Shown here piece after piece: positions 39,465 through 44,270 of a DNA stretch of 44,270 bases. This stretch comes from an uncultured bacterium (GTDB lineage: Bacteria; Bacillota; Clostridia; Oscillospirales; Oscillospiraceae), in assembly GCA_946056135.1 (NCBI GenBank), contig CAMGIN010000011.1, positions 1 to 44,270 of the forward strand. Direction: 5' to 3'. Every line of letters begins with the position of its first letter. Position 1 is the stretch's first letter. The translations under genes were made by a program, and so were the position numbers. A model generated the notes under the pieces. It did not search any database and was not told the DNA's origin. It saw only the letters and a list, made by a program, of their open reading frames with translations.

Positions 39465-40685
39465 ATGAAAAACGCAATGAAGAAGCTGCTGAGTCTGATG
39501 CTGGTAGCTGTGCTGCTGGTTTCTGCGGTTCCGTTCAAGGCTTCAGCCAGCGAGGCCGAAGAGATTAACGTACCTGTAAAGGTTTATAACACAGACGGCA
39601 AGCTTCTCAACGGCAAAAAGACCCTGGCCGTTACCGAGGAGGGTATTGCTCTGAACGAGGGCGCCGCGAAACTGGTTATAAACAACTGGACTAACCGTGA
39701 GTACGACCACTGGGAGAGCAGCACCGCCGGCGAACTGGAGGACGGCTATGTTCTGACCTACGAGGAAGCCGCGAGTGTCACCCTGTTTGTTTACGTGAAG
39801 GAGACTGTCCCCCCCACCACCACCGAGCCCACTACCGAGCCCACCACCGAGCCCACCACCGAGCCCACTACGGCGCCTACTACCGAGCCCACTACCGAGC
39901 CTACTACGGCACCCACCACTCCCCCCGCTACCAAGCCTGCTGATGACGATGCCGACCTTGTTATTGGCAATGGCGACAAGAAGATTCTGCTGACCCTGGA
40001 TATGTGCTACGAGGGCAGCAAGGACAGATTCATCCGTGTGACGGATCCCAACACCAAGATGGGTATCATCATGGAGGCTATCCTGAAGAACAACATGATC
40101 CCCAACCGTGACGGCTACACCTTCGCTGGCTGGTATTGGGATTACAACTATAAGTACGGTGTCAATGACAACGATGTTCTCGCCGAAGACGGCATCACTT
40201 CGCTGCGGATCTTTGCCAAATGGACCAGAAAGTCCTCCGCGAACAATGTGTATCTGAAGATCTATCTGAACGGCGCTACCAACAGCCCTGCAAAGATCGT
40301 GGATATCAGCACGTACGGCGATGCCGACGGCTCTATCGATATCTATGAGGCCAGAAAGGTTGTGGGTAACTACTACACCGCCAAGGACAGCGCCGGTCTG
40401 AGCTATGACGGCCTGTTCACCGACGAAACCTGGAAGCGCGGCGCTTACAATGACAACGATGAGGTTAACTCCGTTCCTGTCAACCCCGATGGTGACACCT
40501 TCATCTACATCATGGTTTACAACGCCAAGACGGCTTCTTCTTCCAGCAGCTCTTCCGGCTCCAGCAAGGCGGATACCACCAACCCCAAGACCGGTGATTC
40601 TGTTTACATGGTCATGACCGTCATGGGCCTGTCCGCTGCCGCTCTGGCTGCTGTCTACTACGTCAGCAAGAAGCGCGCGTTCTGA
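39465..40685 (+). CDS. Sortase-anchored surface protein with NPKTG motif
   Basis: This 406-aa protein has AGGAGG upstream. Signal peptide MKNAMKKLLSLMLVAVLLVS...ASA, an N-terminal beta domain (~30-110), a Thr/Glu/Pro repeat stalk (~118-158), then a second domain with an InlB-type repeat (DGYTFAGWYWD...LRIFAKW) and a further extended region. A Ser-rich linker leads to NPKTGD, a hydrophobic helix and KKRAF. NPKTG is an LPXTG variant recognised by sortases in gut clostridia. Likely a wall-anchored adhesin or binding protein. Ligand unknown. Confidence 0.88.
   Translation: MKNAMKKLLSLMLVAVLLVSAVPFKASASEAEEINVPVKVYNTDGKLLNGKKTLAVTEEGIALNEGAAKLVINNWTNREYDHWESSTAGELEDGYVLTYEEAASVTLFVYVKETVPPTTTEPTTEPTTEPTTEPTTAPTTEPTTEPTTAPTTPPATKPADDDADLVIGNGDKKILLTLDMCYEGSKDRFIRVTDPNTKMGIIMEAILKNNMIPNRDGYTFAGWYWDYNYKYGVNDNDVLAEDGITSLRIFAKWTRKSSANNVYLKIYLNGATNSPAKIVDISTYGDADGSIDIYEARKVVGNYYTAKDSAGLSYDGLFTDETWKRGAYNDNDEVNSVPVNPDGDTFIYIMVYNAKTASSSSSSSGSSKADTTNPKTGDSVYMVMTVMGLSAAALAAVYYVSKKRAF
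39816..39936 (+). repeat. In-frame TEPT/TAPT tandem repeat
   Basis: About ten tandem copies of a 12-base unit (ACCGAGCCCACT and variants with GCG) encode a Thr-Glu-Pro-Thr stalk. Slippage could vary stalk length. Confidence 0.85.
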
Positions 40686-40723
40686 TCGCGAACTGAGGAT
40701 ACCCTTACATCCTAATGAAAATA

Positions 40724-40745
40724 CCCGGCAGCGGAAGCTGCCGGG
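40724..40745 (+). terminator. Terminator of the surface protein gene
   Basis: CCCGGCAGC-GGAA-GCTGCCGGG, then ATTTTCCGTTT. Confidence 0.8.
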
Positions 40746-40871
40746 ATTTTCCGTTTCTGGGCTCCCAGGGAGAAACTGGGAAACCCTGGCTTGCATTCGA
40801 AGAGAAAGTGTGATATCCTATATGCTGTCTATTGTTTATGCCCATCACAGAACAGGCGGGGAGGAATTGTC

Positions 40872-41246
40872 ATGAGTGTTCATGAGTCCGGTGAAATGTA
40901 TTTGGAAGCCATTCTGGTCTTGTCTCAAAAGAACTCCTTCGTCCGGTCCGTTGATGTAGGGGAATACCTCGGCTATTCCAAGCCCAGCGTGTCCCGGGCC
41001 ATGGGCATCCTGCGCCGGGAGAATTACATCCACATGGATAAGGATGGCGCGATTACCCTGACGGAGGAAGGCCGGCAGATTGCCGAAATGATTTACGAGC
41101 GCCATACGCTTCTGTCCGAGCTGCTGATCCGCCTGGGGGTCAGCGAGGAAACCGCCGCCGCCGATGCCTGCAAGATGGAACATGCCATCTCCGACGAGTC
41201 CTTCCAGGCCATCAAACGATATGCCGCGGAACAAAACATCGGATAA
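40872..41246 (+). CDS. DtxR/MntR-family metal-dependent regulator
   Basis: The ATG at 40872 has GGGGAGG 8 bases upstream; the frame open to 40791 is not supported. The 124-aa product (MSVHESGEMYLEAILVLSQK) has the DtxR winged helix (VRSVDVGEYLGYSKPSVSRAMGIL) and the dimerisation/metal region (ERHTLLSELLIRLGVSEETAAADACKMEHAISDESFQAIKRY) with the conserved H, E and C ligands. No SH3 domain. It senses Fe2+ or Mn2+. The transporter it controls is not next to it. Confidence 0.85.
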   Translation: MSVHESGEMYLEAILVLSQKNSFVRSVDVGEYLGYSKPSVSRAMGILRRENYIHMDKDGAITLTEEGRQIAEMIYERHTLLSELLIRLGVSEETAAADACKMEHAISDESFQAIKRYAAEQNIG

Positions 41247-41253
41247 AAAAATC

Positions 41254-41274
41254 AGCGGTGCGCAGGGCACCGCT
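41254..41274. terminator. Bidirectional terminator between MntR-like gene and trxA
   Basis: AGCGGTGC pairs with GCACCGCT around a 5-base loop; A-rich on the left and TCGATTTTT on the right. Confidence 0.75.
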
Positions 41275-41281
41275 TCGATTT

Positions 41282-41593
41282 TTATTTCTCCAGCAGCTTT
41301 TCGATCTCCGCTTTGGGACTGTAGCCGATGGATTTGGCCGCGATCTGGCCATTCTTCATGACCAGCAGGGTGGGGATGCTGGCTATGCCGAACTGCATGG
41401 CAAGCTCCATCTCCTCATCCACGTTGACCTTGCCCACCAGGATGTCCTCCCGCTCTTCGGCGATTTCGGCCACGATGGGAGCCACCATCCGGCAGGGGCC
41501 GCACCAGGGGGCCCAGAAGTCCAGCAGAACGGGTTTGCTGCTTTGAAGGACCAGTGTGTCAAAATTGGCTTTGGTAATGGTTACTTCGGACAT
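41282..41593 (-). CDS. trxA: Thioredoxin
   Basis: The ATG at 41593 follows AAAGGAG by 8 bases; GTG 41602 is less likely. This 103-aa protein has the active site FWAPWCGPCRM, the cis-Pro SIPTLLVMKNG and full thioredoxin length. Cytoplasmic disulfide reductase. Single-gene unit. Confidence 0.95.
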   Translation of the reverse strand: MSEVTITKANFDTLVLQSSKPVLLDFWAPWCGPCRMVAPIVAEIAEEREDILVGKVNVDEEMELAMQFGIASIPTLLVMKNGQIAAKSIGYSPKAEIEKLLEK

Positions 41594-41669
41594 GATATCC
41601 ACTCCTTTGCATGATTTGGTTTCTTATAGTATATCCTAATTCTGACGCGGATGCAATAAAAAGATTGCA

Positions 41670-41932
41670 GGTTACAATTCAGCCGCCCTGCAATTATTCC
41701 TGTAAATGATCGTTTATCTTTCAACAGCAATTCGATGGTTCCACAGGCGCGGGAGCGCCCAAGCCTCTCCCTATGGGAGAGGTGGCCCAGCGGAACGCTG
41801 GGTCGGAGAGGGCCTTCGTATCCCCTCTCAGTCACGCCTTCGGCGTGCCAGCTCTCCCAAAGGGAGAGCCTTGGGCTGCGCAGATAAACGATCATTTATA
41901 TGAAAAACACGGGGTTCGACTGAATAGCATCG
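41670..41932. repeat. ATGATCGTTTA-family element (LSLWESWHA interior), between trxA and the Cys-rich gene
   Basis: Outer ends GGTTACAATTCAGCCG (41670-41685) and CGACTGAATAGCATCG (41917-41932); inner ends AAATGATCGTTTA and TAAACGATCATTTA. The interior closely matches the copy at 30567. A minus-strand frame MIVYLRSPRLSLWESWHAEG inside is an artefact of the repeat. Confidence 0.87.
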
Positions 41933-41997
41933 ATTACAGAATGGTGGTATCTCCTTCGGGGAGGATGCACAACGATTTGAAAAATGGGAGGATGCAT

Positions 41998-42354
41998 ATG
42001 GGCAATTGCTGCGGAGACTGCGGCTCCTGTGCCGGATGCGCCAGGGAGCTGGTGCTGACCGGGAAGGAGATCGACTTTCTGAAAAAGCTGGGGCAAATCC
42101 CCTTCCTGCCGGTGGCCCGGAACATGGGAGACCTGACGCCGGTGTACCTGGAGGATGGAGACCGGGAGGAAATGGGCCTGATTTTGCAGTGCCTGGAAAA
42201 GAAGGGCCTGATCTCTCTGGACTTTGATAAGCCCCTCCGGGGATTCGATCAAAGCGCCTACGCGTCTTACCCCATCCGGGGCAGCATGGCTCTGACGGAG
42301 CGGGGGCAGAAGGTGCTGGAGATGATGGAGTACCAGGGAATCCAGGGAGAATGA
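41998..42354 (+). CDS. Cys-rich N-terminus plus winged-helix-like protein (118 aa)
   Basis: ATG 41998 has GGGAGG 6 bases upstream; ATG 41966 is an alternative. The N-terminus MGNCCGDCGSCAGC has five cysteines in a CCxxCxxCxxC spacing that could bind metal or Fe-S, followed by a helical region (LTGKEIDFLKKLGQIPFLPVA...LQCLEKKGLISLDFDKPLRGF... ALTERGQKVLEMMEY) that resembles a winged-helix fold. It could be a redox- or metal-sensing regulator. No family recognised. Confidence 0.65.
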   Translation: MGNCCGDCGSCAGCARELVLTGKEIDFLKKLGQIPFLPVARNMGDLTPVYLEDGDREEMGLILQCLEKKGLISLDFDKPLRGFDQSAYASYPIRGSMALTERGQKVLEMMEYQGIQGE

Positions 42355-42364
42355 GAAAAATGGC

Positions 42365-42393
42365 TTGACGGTTTTGCCTCCCGGGCGTATCAT
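42365..42393 (+). promoter_or_regulatory. Promoter of the ATC-hydrolase-family gene
   Basis: TTGACG (42365-42370), 17 bases, TATCAT (42388-42393), close to consensus. Confidence 0.65.
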
Positions 42394-42426
42394 AGAGACA
42401 TTCGAAACAACCGGGAGGAAGCGTCT

Positions 42427-42918
42427 ATGAGCATCGTCAAAAATGAACCCAAGTACAAAAACGGCATTTTGCAGGCCATCCGTGCCCAGCTGGAGCACCG
42501 GGCCCACTGGCTGTATCTACTGTGCGATGAGGCCGGCAAGCGTGGGCTGGACTGGAAGGAAGTGGGCTGTCCCGCTGTCCGCCGCTGCGGCTTGTCCCAG
42601 GGTGCGGAGCTGGTCAAAAAGGGCGGCACCGACAGCCTGAAGGGGCTGCGCAAACAGCTGTTCACCAAGCCTGCCCAGCTGGTGTTTGAGATGGATATTT
42701 TGGAAAGCACCGATGACAAGCTTTCCATCGACTTCCACTACTGCCCGCTGGTAAAGGCCTGGCAGAAGGCCGGGTGTACCGACCAGGAGATTGCCACGCT
42801 CTGTGATATCGCCATGTACGGCGACCACGGCATCGGCGAATGCTACGGTGCGGTACTGGATCTGCCGAAGTGCATCGCCAAGGGAGACGATGTGTGTTCC
42901 CTGCGGTATCATAAATAA
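42427..42918 (+). CDS. L-2-amino-thiazoline-4-carboxylic acid hydrolase-family protein
   Basis: This 163-aa protein has CCGGGAGG before the ATG. It matches the small ATC-hydrolase-like family of anaerobes in FHYCPLVKAWQKAGCTDQEIATLCDIAMYGDHGI, with Cys near KCIAKGDDVCSLRYHK. In Pseudomonas the namesake opens a thiazoline ring on the way to L-cysteine; clostridial members are uncharacterised and may act elsewhere. It is soluble. Confidence 0.75.
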   Translation: MSIVKNEPKYKNGILQAIRAQLEHRAHWLYLLCDEAGKRGLDWKEVGCPAVRRCGLSQGAELVKKGGTDSLKGLRKQLFTKPAQLVFEMDILESTDDKLSIDFHYCPLVKAWQKAGCTDQEIATLCDIAMYGDHGIGECYGAVLDLPKCIAKGDDVCSLRYHK

Positions 42919-42931
42919 GGCCGGAGAGCAA

Positions 42932-43150
42932 GCAGGCACGGCCTGCTGTAAAGGATCGTTTCGCGCAGAAAGGCTGCTATGGCGTGGCAGCGCCCTTGCC
43001 TCTCCCTTTGGGAAAGGTGGCCCGGCGGAACGCCGGGTCGGAGAGGGGTATTGTATTCCCTCTCAGGCACGTCTTCGGTGTGCCAGCTCTCCCAAAGGGA
43101 GAGCCTTGGGCTACGCAGATAAACGATCATTTACAGTGCGGTGCGCCTGC
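42932..43150. repeat. ATGATCGTTTA-family element (LSLWESWHA interior), upstream of azlC
   Basis: Long inverted ends of ~30 bases: GCAGGCACGGCCTGCTGTAA running into AGGATCGTTT, and AAACGATCATTTACAGTGCG running to GCGCCTGC at 43150. The interior matches copies at 30567 and 41670. The azlC start lies 30 bases beyond. Confidence 0.85.
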
Positions 43151-43180
43151 AAAAAACAAAGAGAAAATCAGAGTGATGCT

Positions 43181-43894
43181 ATGAATTGGAAAGAATATAC
43201 CTTTGGCGTTCAGACAGGGCTGCCGGTGGGAATGGGCTATTTTTCCGTCAGCTTTGGCTTTGGGGCCATGGCGGTGGCTCAGGGCATGAAGGCGCTGGAT
43301 GCTACCCTGATCTCCCTGACCAACCTGACCAGCGCGGGCCAGTTCGCGGGATTGACGTTGATCGTAGCAGCGGCCACGCTGTGGGAGATGGTGCTGACCC
43401 AACTGGTCATCAACAGCCGCTACGCCCTGATGAGCCTGGCTCTGAGTCAGCGAATGGGAGAGAAGATTGGCCTGGTACCCCGGCTGTTCATCGCCTTTTT
43501 CAATACCGATGAGATCTTCGCCCTGGCTATGGCGAGACGAGAGCCGCTGACAGTGCTGTATATGCTGGGCCTGGGGACGCTGCCCATTGTGGGGTGGACC
43601 CTGGGGACACTGTGCGGCGCGCTGGCCGGGTCTGTGCTTCCTATGTCCATCCGGGCGGCCCTGGGCGTCATGCTCTACGGCATGTTCATTGCCATTGTGG
43701 TGCCTCCAGCCAAGAAGGAGCGGAAGATCCTGATCGCGGTAATCCTGTCGCTGATCCTGAGCAGCCTGTTCGCCTGGGTTCCGATGCTGCAGAAGGTCTC
43801 TGCGGGCGTGTCCATTGTCCTGTGCACCGTTGTGGCCGCTGCCGTCTGTGCGGCGCTGTTCCCGGTGAAGGAAGTAGAGGAGGCGGCACAGTGA
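43181..43894 (+). CDS. azlC: Branched-chain amino acid exporter, large subunit (AzlC)
   Basis: The start is ATG 43181 (MNWKEYTFGVQTGLPVGMGYFSV), with only a weak GAGTGATG upstream. The 237-aa membrane protein has six to seven helices and the AzlC pattern GQFAGLTLI, LVINSRYALMSLALSQR, ALAMARREP. With AzlD it forms a BCAA or branched-chain amino acid analogue exporter. It overlaps azlD by GTGA. Confidence 0.9.
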   Translation: MNWKEYTFGVQTGLPVGMGYFSVSFGFGAMAVAQGMKALDATLISLTNLTSAGQFAGLTLIVAAATLWEMVLTQLVINSRYALMSLALSQRMGEKIGLVPRLFIAFFNTDEIFALAMARREPLTVLYMLGLGTLPIVGWTLGTLCGALAGSVLPMSIRAALGVMLYGMFIAIVVPPAKKERKILIAVILSLILSSLFAWVPMLQKVSAGVSIVLCTVVAAAVCAALFPVKEVEEAAQ

Positions 43895-44202
43895 GCATTT
43901 ACCAGTACATTTTTGCCATGGCGCTGACTACCTACCTGATCCGCGCCCTGCCGCTGACCATTTTCCGCAAGCCCATCCAAAGCCGCTTTCTGAAGTCGTT
44001 CCTGTACTATGTTCCTTATTGCTGTCTGACCGCCATGACCTTCCCTTCCATTCTCAGCAGCACCGCCTCCATCCTCAGCGGAGCGGCGGCGCTGATCGTG
44101 GCGGTAATTCTGGCCTACCGGGGCAAGAGCCTGATCGTGGTGGCACTCAGCAGCAGCGCGGCGGTGCTGGTGACGGAGTGGCTGCTGGCGCTGATCCTGT
44201 GA
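43891..44202 (+). CDS. azlD: Branched-chain amino acid exporter, small subunit (AzlD)
   Basis: GTG 43891 overlaps the azlC stop (GTGA). The 103-aa protein (MSIYQYIFAMALTTYLIRAL) has four helices and PYCCLTAMTFPSI, typical of AzlD. It is required with AzlC for export. The 68 bases beyond to the window end show nothing supported. Confidence 0.9.
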   Translation: MSIYQYIFAMALTTYLIRALPLTIFRKPIQSRFLKSFLYYVPYCCLTAMTFPSILSSTASILSGAAALIVAVILAYRGKSLIVVALSSSAAVLVTEWLLALIL

Positions 44203-44270
44203 GAAAATGAGGTAGGAAGTTTGAAACAACACAACAGTAAGCCACCGCTTAAAAAGGGCGCAACAACAGC

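Noticed and set aside
39816..39936. CRISPR-like array
   Set aside because: The direct repeats are a 12-base coding repeat in frame with the surface protein and have no spacers.
41704..41895. Minus-strand ORF MIVYLRSPRLSLWESWHAEG and its relatives at 42909-43130 and 8702-8929
   Set aside because: They start with the ATG inside the repeat end and lie fully in repeats; similar frames recur because the repeat recurs, with no ribosome binding site.

Overview
The window looks like a chromosomal piece of an anaerobic, spore-forming, moderately GC-rich gut clostridium, most likely Oscillospiraceae/Oscillospirales. This is inferred from an alpha/beta-type small acid-soluble spore protein, strong AGGAGG-type ribosome binding sites, YesM/YesN-type two-component genes, an EFR1-type flavodoxin-ferredoxin, an NPKTG-sorted surface protein and dense small inverted-repeat elements. 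There are no rRNA, tRNA or CRISPR features. The only transposase trace is a decayed IS110-like fragment.

Layout. 1-3.6 kb: the start of a Na+/phosphate cotransporter and a phoB-phoR pair, with near-identical Pho-box-like direct repeats upstream of the transporter and of phoB. 3.6-11.2 kb: a MalY/PatB aminotransferase, a 37-residue ORF, an AT-richer pair (EFR1 protein and divergent Rrf2 regulator), two lipoproteins (M3-like metallopeptidase and leucine-rich repeat) and the spore protein.

11.9-30.4 kb is a molybdenum region. It holds a molybdopterin-binding protein with a Cys-rich tail, modABC, a Crp/Fnr regulator, a six-gene accessory set (AMP-forming ligase, MJ0619-like radical SAM protein, C-GCAxxG-C-C protein, methyltransferase, two-CxxC redox protein, large Fe-S/CCG protein), a Mop-type aldehyde oxidoreductase/hydroxylase with an 84-residue upstream gene, then xdhC, mogA, moaC, moaA and a MoaE-like gene. 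The accessory set resembles, from memory, the Desulfovibrio DVU_1553-DVU_1558 families beside the Mop enzyme DVU_1559 (TrsS/TrsM nomenclature). It is the best candidate for a poorly described system: transport and cofactor genes supply Mo cofactor, XdhC matures the hydroxylase, the Fe-S proteins probably carry electrons, and the roles of ligase, radical SAM protein and methyltransferase are unknown.

30.8-44.3 kb: a GT2 glycosyltransferase fused to a MarR-like DNA-binding domain, an overlapping YesM/YesN-type operon with HEAT, membrane, CDP-alcohol phosphotransferase, flavoprotein and YoaP-like acetyltransferase genes, malic enzyme, an NPKTG surface protein, a DtxR/MntR-type regulator, thioredoxin, a Cys-rich small protein, an ATC-hydrolase-family protein and azlCD.

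Several repeat families punctuate the window. The main one has ends like AAATGATCGTTTA / TAAACGATCATTT and, in the better copies, outer CATTCAGTCG-like inverted repeats. It carries two different, exchangeable interiors and recurs about seven times between genes. Some repeats supply the stop codon of the adjacent gene.
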